DNA of 64,000 bases from Nocardioides terrigena (GCF_003047265.1 NZ_PZYY01000001.1:558001-622000); one strand, 5' to 3'; shown: positions 1-8,951, counted from the stretch's first letter. Numbers and translations: made by a program. Notes: generated by a model from the sequence alone, not told the origin.

Positions 1-1
1 T

Positions 2-709
2 GCTCAGTTCCTTGAGGTCTTCATCCGCCTTGCGGTCGACGTCGTGGACCGCACCAGGGGAGCTGGGTCGGAGGACGACGCACTTCGCCTCATGTCGGCG
101 GTATTTGCTCAGTGGCGGCGTCTACTCACCCCAACTCCTTTGCATCGGTTGGGAATCGAGGCGCTTCGAGGACTTGTGGGTGAGATCTGGTTCCTGTGCC
201 GGCGAGCGTCTGCATCACACGCGTTCGGTGACGCGCTGGCTGGCTGGCTCGGGCCGCTTGGGTCACCCCAGGACTTCTACTACGCGTCTTCTGGGCTGCA
301 CGAAATCAAGGCTGTCGGCCCGACTGCTCGAACCGTGAAGATCTCGAGCGCTGAACAACTCGATGCGGAGGAGATGGAACTCATCGTTCTCATGGCTCCC
401 CAAGTTCCCCAGGCCGAGGGTGATGCGATCAATCTTCTTCTCCTGGTCGAAGAAGCCGTCGGCCGGTTGGACGACAGCGGTGTGGGCCGAGGTGAGCTCG
501 ATGCCCGGCTGAAGCGACTCGGCGTGGATCTCACAGATGACTACTACGGCGAGACATGGTTCAAGGTGCAATCCGTATCCACGTACAAGGTGACAACGGA
601 GTTCCCCGCGATCCGAGCGCAGGAACTGGTGCTGGGTGTGGAAGCTGTCAGGTACGAGCTGGTGCTGTCTGCGCTCGAACCGTTCAAAACCGCATACGAG
701 AAGGTGTAG
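2..709 (+). CDS. PD-(D/E)XK nuclease-like protein (DUF4420 type), 5' end outside window
   Basis: Probable restriction-type nuclease subunit of a phage-defence locus. The frame is open from the first complete codon and reads coherent protein (FLEVFIRLAVDVVDRTRG) before the first possible GTG at 44, so the gene is truncated by the window edge rather than starting at 44. A nuclease-fold signature is visible: Glu in GEIWFL (about base 182), Asp in SPQDFYY (272) and Glu-Ile-Lys in LHEIKAV (302-310). DUF4420 proteins are usually somewhat over 300 residues; about 235 are visible here. It ends 8 bases before the AIPR start, so the two are co-transcribed. Family members commonly sit with Z1 helicase, AIPR, GHKL ATPase and cytosine methylase genes. 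The family call is good; the enzymatic activity is inferred. Confidence 0.75.
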   Translation, partial: AQFLEVFIRLAVDVVDRTRGAGSEDDALRLMSAVFAQWRRLLTPTPLHRLGIEALRGLVGEIWFLCRRASASHAFGDALAGWLGPLGSPQDFYYASSGLHEIKAVGPTARTVKISSAEQLDAEEMELIVLMAPQVPQAEGDAINLLLLVEEAVGRLDDSGVGRGELDARLKRLGVDLTDDYYGETWFKVQSVSTYKVTTEFPAIRAQELVLGVEAVRYELVLSALEPFKTAYEKV

Positions 710-717
710 GGATTCGG

Positions 718-2778
718 GTGCAACTCGAGGAGTTCCGACGAGACCTGCTGAACCGAGCAAGCGCACGAGCGGCGGTTGAGCAGACCTTCAGCAAGGAGGC
801 CTTTCTTGGCGAGGTCGCTGAACGCTTGGCCGGCGCGGAGGAGATCGAGAACCTGCAGGTTCTCGACTTCGAGGGAATTGGCAACGCTCGCCGCAAGCTG
901 GCTGTCCACGGCTTCGACCTCGACGACAGCGACAACTCGGTGGCGCTTGCGGTGGCGTTGTACGACGGCGGCGAAGACATGACCTCGCTAACGACCACTG
1001 ACGTCAGCAGCCGCTTCAGGGCGTTGCAGTTCTTCCTAGAGGAGGCAATCAGCGGAGCGTTCCGAGAGGGGCGGGAGGAGAGCACCGCTGAATTCCAGCT
1101 AGCCGAGGATCTTCGCCGTCGGGGACGGAATGTCAGCCGCTACCGCCTTTACCTTTTGACCGACGGAAGCCTCAGCGCCACGACGAAGGCGTTGGAGTCA
1201 ACGGTGGTCGGTGGGATTCCCGTTGACTTTCACACGTGGGACGCTCGGCGGCTGCATCAGGTCGAGCAGTCCCTGACGGGCCGCGAGTCGCTGGTTGTCG
1301 ACCTCACCGAATGGCAGCCCGATGGGTTGGCCGCTCTCGAGGTCGTCGACTCTGCGAGCAGGCTCACCACCTACCTGGCGGCTGTGCCGGCCAACATGCT
1401 TGCGGACTTGTACGGAAGGCACGGGAGCCGTCTGTTGGAGGGGAACGTCCGTTCGTACCTCAGTAATCGGGGGAAGGTGAACAAGGGGATTCGGTCGACG
1501 GTCGCCGCCTCACCGGCCAACTTCTTGGCCTACAACAATGGCATCACGGCGACCGCAACGGCGGTCTCGACTACGGGTGCGGGGATCGCTGCCATCACCG
1601 ATCTGCAGATCGTCAATGGCGGCCAGACGACCGCGTCGCTGTTCTACGTGAAGCGTGAGAACAAGGGATCCTCCTTGGAGGACGTTTACGTCCAGATGAA
1701 ACTCGTTGTCGTCGAGCCTCAGGTGGCCACCGAGATGATTCCGCTCATCTCTAGGTATGCCAACAGCCAGAACCGGGTCAGCGAGGCCGACTTCTTCTCG
1801 AACAGCCCGTTCCACGTGAGGCTTGCTGAACTCTCTCAGCGCGTACTGGTTCCCGCTCAGCCGGGGGTCAACTTCCAGACCAAGTGGTTCTACGAGCGGA
1901 CACGTGGTTCCTATCAGAACGAAAAGAGCAAGCGCACCACAGCGGAACAGCGCAAGTTCGAAGCGGAGTACCCAAAGGCGCAGATGATCGACAAGACCGC
2001 AGCTGCGAAGTACGAAGTGACCTGGGGAATGCGCCCGCACATGGTCAGCGCGGGCGCCCAGCGCAACTTCATGGCGTTCGCTGACCTGGTCGCGCAGAAG
2101 TGGGAGGCGTCTGATCTTGCCTTCAACGAGCTCTATTGGAAGCAGCTGGTCGCGAAGGGCATCCTCTTCGAGACCGTCCGGTCCGCAATTGCCAAAGCGC
2201 CTTGGTACGAGAAGGGCTACCTAGCCAACTACACCACGTACTCCGTCGCCAAGCTTGCGCACGAAGTCGGAAGGCAGGCGAAGGGTGGTGTCTTCGACCT
2301 TGAGGCAATCTGGGCGCGGCAAGCAGTCTCCCCCGAAGTTGTCGAGGAGTGCCTGAGGATTGGCGAGAAGGTCCAGCTCGTCCTGCTGTCTGACAAGAGG
2401 CCTGTCCTGAACGTAACCGAGTGGGCAAAAAGGGAGCAGTGCTGGGAGCTGGTCCGTCAGGTGCCTCACGATCTGTCTCCAGAGCTCCTTCGATCCGTGG
2501 GTACCCGCGAGAAGGCCGCTGAGCGGCGCAAGGACGCGGTGCAGATTCAGAAGATCGACAAAGGCATCGACGCACAGGCGAAGGTGGTTGCGAAGCAGGC
2601 GTCAGAGTGGTTGGCCTTGGAGGAGTTTGCTCGAGAGAAGAGGATCTTGTCTCCGATCCACTCAGGGATCCTTGACTTGGTCATCGGCCGAAAGGCCGGG
2701 TTTCCGTCTGAGGCGCAATCTGTGCGACTCCTGCAGCTCTTGGATAAGGCAGTCGAACTCGGCTTCGATGCAGTCTGA
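718..2778 (+). CDS. AIPR family (abortive infection phage resistance) protein
   Basis: About 686 residues. AIPR proteins are large proteins of uncertain biochemistry found in defence islands beside Z1, DUF4420 and GHKL partners. Hallmarks are FLAYNNGITATA near residue 265 and the family core DLQIVNGGQTTASL near residue 300. The GTG at 718 is chosen as start because the protein then begins VQLEEFRRDLLNR, the usual AIPR N-terminus; the frame is open further upstream but would overlap the nuclease gene. A perfect hairpin follows the stop. Codon use is less GC-extreme than in genes to the right, consistent with transfer. The family call is firm; molecular activity is unknown. Confidence 0.85.
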   Translation: MQLEEFRRDLLNRASARAAVEQTFSKEAFLGEVAERLAGAEEIENLQVLDFEGIGNARRKLAVHGFDLDDSDNSVALAVALYDGGEDMTSLTTTDVSSRFRALQFFLEEAISGAFREGREESTAEFQLAEDLRRRGRNVSRYRLYLLTDGSLSATTKALESTVVGGIPVDFHTWDARRLHQVEQSLTGRESLVVDLTEWQPDGLAALEVVDSASRLTTYLAAVPANMLADLYGRHGSRLLEGNVRSYLSNRGKVNKGIRSTVAASPANFLAYNNGITATATAVSTTGAGIAAITDLQIVNGGQTTASLFYVKRENKGSSLEDVYVQMKLVVVEPQVATEMIPLISRYANSQNRVSEADFFSNSPFHVRLAELSQRVLVPAQPGVNFQTKWFYERTRGSYQNEKSKRTTAEQRKFEAEYPKAQMIDKTAAAKYEVTWGMRPHMVSAGAQRNFMAFADLVAQKWEASDLAFNELYWKQLVAKGILFETVRSAIAKAPWYEKGYLANYTTYSVAKLAHEVGRQAKGGVFDLEAIWARQAVSPEVVEECLRIGEKVQLVLLSDKRPVLNVTEWAKREQCWELVRQVPHDLSPELLRSVGTREKAAERRKDAVQIQKIDKGIDAQAKVVAKQASEWLALEEFAREKRILSPIHSGILDLVIGRKAGFPSEAQSVRLLQLLDKAVELGFDAV

Positions 2779-2889
2779 AAGTGCTTCGCGCCGAGCGCGG
2801 CGACAGGCGAACCCTTCGCGGTCTCGATCGTCATGGGTTTGATGCTTAGCGCTCGCTCGACCGCTCCCTAGGTCGAGTACCCGACGTGA

Positions 2890-2923
2890 AAGCGGACCGC
2901 TCCTATCCCGGAGCGGTCCGCTT
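2890..2923. terminator. Bidirectional hairpin terminator
   Basis: Perfect 14-bp inverted repeat: AAGCGGACCGCTCC (2890-2903), 6-base loop, then its exact complement (2910-2923). It lies between the convergent AIPR and GHKL genes and ends in TT on one side and begins with AA on the other, so it could serve both strands. Confidence 0.85.
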
Positions 2924-2945
2924 CGTAGTGCCTTGAGGTGGACGC

Positions 2946-4721
2946 CTAAGGTGCCACCGTCTTCTCGAGGAGACTCTTCAAGACAATCACGGGTATAGGT
3001 TCCGGACTGATTTCAGCCGGCAGATGCAACTGGTGGGTCACCCCGTCGTACGGTGGGTTGGGTTCGGGGTTGAGCTGTAGTCCAACCTCTGCGATCTTGA
3101 TTTGATTGGCGTCCCAGCAAACCAAGAGATCGATGTCTCCAATTGCTTTCACGCCATCGCGGAAGTCAGACAGCACGCTCTCGAGTTTGTCTTTGAATTC
3201 GATCACGATCGGCAATTCTTCGCCACCGCCGACGTAGTGAGCGAGAAGGTCATATTGGGTCGAGTAGCCGGCGGCAAGAGGCCGGATATTTTTGATCTGT
3301 TGCGCGCCTAGCAACTCGTGGAAGAGTGCTGCGACGGCGGCCTCCTGGTTCGTCGGCACTTTCGCGAATGCCACACCCGGCCAGCCGAGGGGATGGCGAC
3401 CTTCTGCTTGCTCCCACATCTTTTTGATTCGCTGCTTGCGCTCAGCGGAAGTTTCCGGCGTGGGCGCGACTGGCGAGGTCTCCGAGGGGGCTTGGTACTT
3501 CGCGACACGTTCGAATTGAACGAACAGGTCAGCGACAGCGTTCTGCAGTCGGCGTTCGTGCTGCCAGTGCATCGACTTGCGACCGAGATCGAAATCGATG
3601 CGGTCGGATTCGACCAGAAAGATGCAGCGTTTGTAGTACGCCGGATATGCGCCTCGCTGAGCTGGAGAAATGGCGACTCCTGTTGGCATTGATTTCGTGA
3701 CAACGAATATACCTGCGTTGAGGATTGCGCTTGCACCGTCCTCGTCCACACCTAAGTGGTACGCCTCGGCCAAGGCGTCGACTGCGCGGTTGCCTGGAAG
3801 CATGACCCCGTAAACGCGCAGTGTGTCCGTTCCACTTCCGATCACCCTGTGGCCCGTCACGACCTTCCCAGTGAGGTATTTTCTCGATGCCGCGTCTGTC
3901 TTGCCAACCAAGTTGCTGTTGACCTCATCGATAGGAGCCGCGCCAGGGCCCGCAAGCTCCGGATATCCAAACGCAATGGGCGCGGTGATGCTCTCGCCGT
4001 CGACCGAGGTCCACGCGTAGGTAACCGTCGTTGCGGGCAGGGGCTCGCCCCGCAAGAGCTGGTGAGTATCTCCAATAGCCGTACGCGTGCGCAGGACCCA
4101 CTTTAACTGGTCACTAGTGAGGGAGAAGAGATCCGTTGATGCTCGTTGAGGGATTCCACCGACTCGTATGGAGGTGTATGTCCCGGATTCAAATCCCGCC
4201 GGAGCTGGTTTCGAATCAAGCAGTTCGAATTTGGGCGGATAGACCGACTGGTCGTCGGCTGAGACCCAACTTGACGCACCAGTTAGGGTGCAAGCGGTCG
4301 AGTCTGTCCCGGACGTTGTGGCTAATGAGAAGTCATCCCCGCTGAATGCCACATAGGTGAGACCGACGCCCTTCTCGCCAACTTGATCATCGTGCGATGA
4401 CTTATCTCCCCCGCCCGGAGCAAGAACCTCTTCGATGAATGCGGAAGCGATGCCGGTTCCATTGTCGATGACTTCGACTGACCGCTGAGTCGCGTCGACA
4501 ATTACATGGATCCTGCCTTCGTCGACAGGCACTCCGGCGCTCGCTTGCTCGGCCTTGCGTCGCTCTATCGCATCCCGAGAATTCTGAAGAAGCTCCGCAA
4601 GGATGTCCCAATAGTGGTGGTAGCTCTGAAGGATCCCCTTTAGTTCCCGCTTCACTGCGCGGTCACTCTTGGCGCGAAGGAAGTCCGGAACCTGCGGAGC
4701 ACCAAGTGTGCCTTCAACCAT
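2946..4721 (-). CDS. GHKL (HSP90/MORC-like) ATPase with C-terminal nuclease-like domain
   Basis: 591 residues. The N-terminal GHKL fold shows the Bergerat motifs: E43 and N47 in LAELLQNSRDAI (N box), D86-G-T-G90 in VIDNGTGI (G1) and G115EKGVG120 (G2). A charged linker (about 410-440) leads to a C-terminal block resembling a restriction-endonuclease fold: helix Glu460 (NQEAAVAALF), Asp491 (TQYDLL), then Glu508-Phe-Lys510 (IVIEFK), then a strand (IDLLVCWD). GHKL ATPases are known partners in AIPR/Z1/DUF4420 defence loci. Here the gene is convergent with AIPR, not in line with it. The start at 4721 has the Shine-Dalgarno AAAGGA 7 bases upstream. The ATPase call is firm; the nuclease domain is my inference from motif spacing. 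Confidence 0.8.
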   Translation of the reverse strand: MVEGTLGAPQVPDFLRAKSDRAVKRELKGILQSYHHYWDILAELLQNSRDAIERRKAEQASAGVPVDEGRIHVIVDATQRSVEVIDNGTGIASAFIEEVLAPGGGDKSSHDDQVGEKGVGLTYVAFSGDDFSLATTSGTDSTACTLTGASSWVSADDQSVYPPKFELLDSKPAPAGFESGTYTSIRVGGIPQRASTDLFSLTSDQLKWVLRTRTAIGDTHQLLRGEPLPATTVTYAWTSVDGESITAPIAFGYPELAGPGAAPIDEVNSNLVGKTDAASRKYLTGKVVTGHRVIGSGTDTLRVYGVMLPGNRAVDALAEAYHLGVDEDGASAILNAGIFVVTKSMPTGVAISPAQRGAYPAYYKRCIFLVESDRIDFDLGRKSMHWQHERRLQNAVADLFVQFERVAKYQAPSETSPVAPTPETSAERKQRIKKMWEQAEGRHPLGWPGVAFAKVPTNQEAAVAALFHELLGAQQIKNIRPLAAGYSTQYDLLAHYVGGGEELPIVIEFKDKLESVLSDFRDGVKAIGDIDLLVCWDANQIKIAEVGLQLNPEPNPPYDGVTHQLHLPAEISPEPIPVIVLKSLLEKTVAP

Positions 4722-5315
4722 GATGCGGTCCTTTCAAAATATCTTCAAAGCGGCATGTGAGGGAAACTTGAGTGATCCTACCGAGGGCCGCACCTGCGTG
4801 TGCCGCGTTGACGAATCCAGAGTGGCAGGCTCGGTTGTTGTCTTGGGAAATACGTCGCCCTTCCCTGAACACGTGATGATCCTGCTCGACAGAATGACCG
4901 TGGTTTTGGTCCGGGTCCCGACCTCGGGCCGCACCCTGCTCGGACCGGAGGACGCGAGGCACCTTCGACGTGGATGCGAGAGACGGCGCGCGCCATGAGG
5001 GTTTAACAGCCCAACAGGGCGTTGCTCGCCGGTGGGCTGGTTTCGGTGTGCTGCTGGGCGGCGGGCTCCAGAAGGTTGGTGGATGGGTGGGCAAGTGGAT
5101 GGTGGCGCAGATCGCGCTAACCGATGTGGTGTTGACCAGCGGGAGACACTAGGGAGGTCGTGGTCGATGCGACAGCACCGCCGGGGCAGAGGGCGCAAGG
5201 TCGCTGCCCTCCGCGGACAGGACGGAGAGGAACCAGGGTGAGAAACCCGCCCCTCGTGGGCCGATGCGCCCGCGATAGCGACACTTCCCTCGGCCTTGGC
5301 GCATACTGGACTCCT
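4722..5315. other. 594-bp region without a convincing gene; right boundary of the defence island
   Basis: It must hold the promoter of the GHKL gene near 4722-4780. The short open frames here lack recognisable domains, start signals and normal codon bias. Composition rises from the island's moderate GC to the chromosomal level across it. I found no tRNA, integrase, clear attachment site or strong hairpin. Confidence 0.5.
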
Positions 5316-5531
5316 ATGACGTCCTCATCCTGGTCCACGCGCAAGTCCTCGAGCCCTTTCCAGCCGAAGCCCGAACTGGAGATCGAGGTGTACGCCGTCG
5401 GCGACCAGGTCTGCCACGACCTCTACGGCCTCGGGCGAGTCATCAATGTCGAGGCCCACGCGGTGTCGATCGACTTCGGCGACAAGACGGTGCGCGTCAC
5501 GAGCCCCTACGCCAAGCTCGAGCACCTGTAG
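5316..5531 (+). CDS. Small conserved beta-barrel-like protein
   Basis: 71 residues. The segment VGDQVCHDLYGLGRVINVEA followed by VSIDFGDKTVRVTSPYAKLEHL resembles the short SH3-like tails of UvrD/PcrA helicases and the N-terminus of CarD, where such folds bind RNA polymerase. Small actinobacterial proteins of this type are common but poorly characterised. I start at ATG 5316 rather than an upstream frame because the conserved part begins just after it and a -10-like CATACT (5302-5307) lies 8 bases upstream, suggesting a leaderless message. It stands alone, between the defence island and the BTAD regulator. Function unknown. Confidence 0.65.
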   Translation: MTSSSWSTRKSSSPFQPKPELEIEVYAVGDQVCHDLYGLGRVINVEAHAVSIDFGDKTVRVTSPYAKLEHL

Positions 5532-5631
5532 CGGCAGCCGTCCCCAAGAGGCTGGGCTCGCAAGGCCCCGGAGGGTCTCGACGTGAGCCCGCGTGCCCAA
5601 ATTCGGGGCAGCAAGCACCCCTGACTGAGCC

Positions 5632-5637
5632 CTATCC
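5632..5637 (+). promoter_or_regulatory. -10 element of the BTAD regulator gene
   Basis: TATCCT, a good TANNNT box, lies 27 bases before GTG 5665. GAGGAAG (5654-5660) supplies a ribosome-binding site for that start. Confidence 0.5.
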
Positions 5638-5664
5638 TCGACGGAGACGACGCGAGGAAGTGGG

Positions 5665-7551
5665 GTGGACGGACAGCCGCACCTTCACCTGCACGTGCTC
5701 GGCGAGCTCACGGCCACGCGAGACGGCGCGGTCGTGGACCTCGGCGGGCGGCGCCAGCGCGCCGTACTCGCGGGTCTGATCATCCAGCGGGACCAGGTGG
5801 TCCCAGCCGATCGGCTGATCGACTGCGTGTGGGGTGACCACCCCCCGGCCAACGCCACCGGTGCGCTGCAGGCCTACGTGAGCCACCTGCGCCGGCGGCT
5901 CGAGCCCGACGCGACGGCTCGGCAACGCGACGGCGTCATCGTCCGCGCCGGCCCCGGCTATGTGCTGCGGGTCCCGCCGGACGCCGTGGACGCATGGGAG
6001 TTCGAGACGGCCGTCGAGTCGGCGTCGGGCCAGGCGCCGAGTGATGCGGTGTGCACCCTGGAGACCACGCTCCGGCTGTGGCGAGGACCCGCCTACGCCG
6101 ACTACGCGGGGGAGGCCTGGGCGGAGGCGGAGATCGGCCGGCTCGCCGAGCTCCGGGCGCTGGCCCGGGAACGCCTCCTCGCCACACGTCTCGACCTCGG
6201 TGAGGCCCAGCTCGTCATCGGCGACCTCGAGGCGCTCGTCGCGGAGGACCCGCTTCGCGAGGAGCGCTGGCGCCTCCTCGCCCTCGCGCTCTACCGGGCA
6301 CACCGCCAGGCAGCGGCGCTGGCGGCGCTCCGTCGTGCCCGCGAGGTGCTCGCCGACGAGCTGGGGGTCGACCCCGGTCCCGCCCTGCGCTCGCTCGAGG
6401 CGGAGGTGCTGGCCCAGTCGCCGGACCTCGACGCTCCCACGCCCGCGATCGCGGTCGCGGAGGACGCCACCCGACGGGTCCCGCGACCCCGGACCCCCGA
6501 CGGGCTCGTCGACCGGGAGCGCGAGATGGCCGTCCTGCGCACCATGCTCGAGGAGCTCGGCGCCGGGGTCTCCGGCTGCCTGCTGATCGAGGGCCCCGCC
6601 GGCATCGGCAAGACCCGGCTGCTAGAGGAGGTGCGCCGGCTGGCCGCCGGCATCGGAGTCCCGGTGAGGTCGGCACGGAGCAGCGCCCTGGAGCAGGGCT
6701 TCGACTTCGGTGTGGTGCGGCAGCTCTTCGACGCGGCCGTCGACGACGTCGTACGCCGGGACGACCGCTTCGCCGTGCTCCGCGGCCTGTGGGAGCTCAC
6801 CACGCAGCTCGCCGAGACCGCCCCGTTCGTGTTGTGCGTGGACGACATCCAGTGGGGCGACGAGCCGTCGCTGCAGTTCCTCGCCTACCTGGTGAAGCGA
6901 CTCGAGGGACTGCCCGTGCTGGTCGTGCTGGCGATGCGCACCGGTGAGGCGCACGAGGCCGACGACCTGCTGGCCGAGCTTGCCGGCAACGAGTCGGTCT
7001 CGGTGCTGCACCCGGCGCCGCTGACCCAGCAGGGCACGGCCGACCTAGTCACGGATCGGCTCGGTCGTGGTGCGGACACGTTCGTGGCCACCTGCCACCG
7101 GATGACCTCGGGCAACCCGCTGCTCCTGCGCCAGCTGCTGCGCGCGCTGGCCGACCAAGGTGTCCCGCCCGACGCGGCCCACGTCGACACGGTCCGGGCA
7201 GTGGGGTCGCGCGCGATCACGTCGCTCGTGACGCTCCGGCTGCGCCGGATGCCGGCGGCCGTCACCACGGTGGCGCGGGCGGTGGCCGTACTCGGTCCGG
7301 CGGCCGACCTGGTGACGGTGGCCGACCTGGCGCAGCACTCGGAGGAGGACGTGGCGGCGGCGCTCGACGTGCTGGCTCGCGGGGAGATCCTCGTCGACGG
7401 CCAGCCGCTTGAGTTCGTCAACCCGCTGGTGCGCGACGCGATCCACGCCGACATCCCGGCCGGCGAGCGGGCGCTCCTCCACGAGCGGATGGCCCGGCGG
7501 CTCAAGTCATCCTCAAGTCACCCCGGCCATGCTGGCGTGCCCAGCCCATGA
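5665..7551 (+). CDS. BTAD/AfsR-SARP-type regulator with AAA domain, short C-terminus
   Basis: 628 residues. The N-terminal winged helix (about 8-97, LGELTATRDGAVVDLGGRR to GPGYVLRVP) and BTAD helical domain (100-250, ending VLADELGVDPGPALRSLEAE) are classic SARP/AfsR features. An AAA-type ATPase follows with Walker A GPAGIGKT (about 310-317) and Walker B-like LCVDDIQWGDEPS (about 390). Relatives of this architecture usually continue for several hundred residues of TPR-like repeats; this one stops soon after LLHERMARRL with a low-complexity tail encoded by operator-like DNA, so it may be truncated. Stop and the next start are within 11 bases, so it may be co-transcribed with the oxidase. It probably controls both downstream oxidase genes. 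Confidence 0.85.
   Translation: MDGQPHLHLHVLGELTATRDGAVVDLGGRRQRAVLAGLIIQRDQVVPADRLIDCVWGDHPPANATGALQAYVSHLRRRLEPDATARQRDGVIVRAGPGYVLRVPPDAVDAWEFETAVESASGQAPSDAVCTLETTLRLWRGPAYADYAGEAWAEAEIGRLAELRALARERLLATRLDLGEAQLVIGDLEALVAEDPLREERWRLLALALYRAHRQAAALAALRRAREVLADELGVDPGPALRSLEAEVLAQSPDLDAPTPAIAVAEDATRRVPRPRTPDGLVDREREMAVLRTMLEELGAGVSGCLLIEGPAGIGKTRLLEEVRRLAAGIGVPVRSARSSALEQGFDFGVVRQLFDAAVDDVVRRDDRFAVLRGLWELTTQLAETAPFVLCVDDIQWGDEPSLQFLAYLVKRLEGLPVLVVLAMRTGEAHEADDLLAELAGNESVSVLHPAPLTQQGTADLVTDRLGRGADTFVATCHRMTSGNPLLLRQLLRALADQGVPPDAAHVDTVRAVGSRAITSLVTLRLRRMPAAVTTVARAVAVLGPAADLVTVADLAQHSEEDVAAALDVLARGEILVDGQPLEFVNPLVRDAIHADIPAGERALLHERMARRLKSSSSHPGHAGVPSP
7503..7533 (+). promoter_or_regulatory. 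Candidate SARP/BTAD operator and promoter before the first oxidase gene
   Basis: Two TCAAGTC heptamers (second T-to-C block ends at 7519) begin exactly 11 bp apart (CAAGTC at 7503 and 7514). A -10-like CATGCT lies at 7528-7533, 8 bp after the second heptamer. Direct heptamers at 11-bp spacing ending 8 bp before the -10 are the known SARP operator geometry. The site lies inside the last codons of the BTAD gene. Confidence 0.5.
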
Positions 7552-7561
7552 GGTGGTGACC

Positions 7562-8944
7562 GTGCCCGAGCCCACGCCCCTCCCCACCGCGGACGCCGAG
7601 GCGCTCCGCGGGCTGGCCGGCGGTGCCGTCCACCTGCCCGGGGACCCCCTCTACGACGAGTCGCGGATGCCGTGGAACCTCCAGGTGGACGAGCACCCAG
7701 CGGCGGTGGCCTACCCGGCCGATGCTCATGAGGTCGCCCGGATCGTGCGAGCCGCCGCGGCGTCCGGTCTCCGGATCGCACCCCAGGGCACCGGCCACGG
7801 AGCGCCTCCGCTCGCGGGGCGGCTCGGCGACGCCGTGCTCCTGCGCACCTCGGCAATGACCGGGCTGCGCGTGGACGCCGCCAGCCGTACGGCGCGCGCC
7901 GAGGCCGGCGTGCTGTGGGGCGACGTCATCGCCCGGGCCGGCAAGGTCGGACTGGCCGGGATGCACATGTCCAGCCCCGGGGTGGGCGTGGTCGGGTCCT
8001 CGCTCGGCGGCGGGGTGAGCTGGTACGCCCGGCAGCACGGCCTGCAGTGCAGCGCGATCACCGCCGTCGAGCTGGTGATGGCGGACGGGACGTTCGTGCG
8101 CGCCACCGAGGACCAGGACCAGGACCTGCTGTGGGCGGCCCGCGGCGGCCACGGCGGCTTCGGGGTGGTCACGGCGCTGGAGTTCGACCTGCTACCGATC
8201 CGCACGGTTTACGCCGGGATGCTGGCCTGGGACTGGCGGCACGCGCGGCGGGTCCTCACCGCGTGGGGCGAGTGGACCGCGGACGCGCCGGAGTCGGTGA
8301 CCAGCGTCGCCCGGATCTTCCAGGTGCCCGACGAGGAGTGGATGCCCCCCGACATCCGCGGCCGGCGGCTCGTCATGCTCGACGCGGTGGCGGTGGGCGA
8401 CGCCGGGGCGGCTGCCCGCGCCCTTGCTCCGCTGCGTGCCCTCGGGCCCGAGACCGACAGCTTCGCGGAGGTGCCCGCCGCCGACATCGCGCACCTCCAG
8501 CTCGACCCCCAGGAACCCACCGCGGTCTACGCCAACAGCGTCCTGGTCCACGGCCTGCCGCCGGACGCGGTGGACGCCCTCATCGCGACGGCCGGTCCCG
8601 GCTCCGGCAGCCAGCTGCTCTTCGTCGAGCTGCGCCAGCTCGGTGGAGCCCTCGCGCGGCCGGCCCCCCGAGGCGGTGCGCTGGACCACCTGGACGGCTC
8701 CTTCCTGGTGCTGGGCGTCGGGCTCGACGTGGGCACGGGCTGGAGCGCCGTGCGCGAGGACGCCACGCGGGTCCTCGACTCGCTGGCCCCCTGGACGTCC
8801 CGGGCGTCGTACCTCTCGATGGCCTACGAGGCCGCCGCCCGGCGCGGGTGGTCGGCGACGGCGTACGAACGCCTCGACCGGATCCGTCGATCTGCGGACC
8901 CGAACGGGCTGTTTCTCGCCCCGCAACGGCCGTCAGACGACTGA
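7562..8944 (+). CDS. FAD-binding oxidoreductase (berberine-bridge-enzyme-like, FAD_binding_4)
   Basis: About 460 residues. The N-terminal PCMH-type FAD domain is visible: IAPQGTGHGAPP carries the His that forms the 8-alpha flavin bond in this family, followed by GVGVVGSSLGGGVSWYARQHG and the GGHGGFGVVTALEFDL segment. Bicovalent members have a Cys in GxCG; here the site reads GVVG, so at most one covalent flavin link is expected. Substrate unknown; relatives oxidise alcohols, sugars or alkaloid-like compounds. The GTG at 7562 is preferred over 7553/7556 because GAGG (7550-7553) is well spaced before it. Operator-like CAAGTC repeats precede the gene, and it is a paralogue of the next gene. Confidence 0.82.
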   Translation: MPEPTPLPTADAEALRGLAGGAVHLPGDPLYDESRMPWNLQVDEHPAAVAYPADAHEVARIVRAAAASGLRIAPQGTGHGAPPLAGRLGDAVLLRTSAMTGLRVDAASRTARAEAGVLWGDVIARAGKVGLAGMHMSSPGVGVVGSSLGGGVSWYARQHGLQCSAITAVELVMADGTFVRATEDQDQDLLWAARGGHGGFGVVTALEFDLLPIRTVYAGMLAWDWRHARRVLTAWGEWTADAPESVTSVARIFQVPDEEWMPPDIRGRRLVMLDAVAVGDAGAAARALAPLRALGPETDSFAEVPAADIAHLQLDPQEPTAVYANSVLVHGLPPDAVDALIATAGPGSGSQLLFVELRQLGGALARPAPRGGALDHLDGSFLVLGVGLDVGTGWSAVREDATRVLDSLAPWTSRASYLSMAYEAAARRGWSATAYERLDRIRRSADPNGLFLAPQRPSDD

Positions 8945-8951
8945 TTCCGCA

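Noticed and set aside
44..46. GTG at 44 as true start of the nuclease gene
   Set aside because: The same frame encodes plausible protein upstream to the window edge and the family is longer, so the gene is cut by the window.
4669..5198. Small genes in the 4722-5315 gap
   Set aside because: Short overlapping frames in several phases, no domain, no ribosome-binding site and atypical composition.
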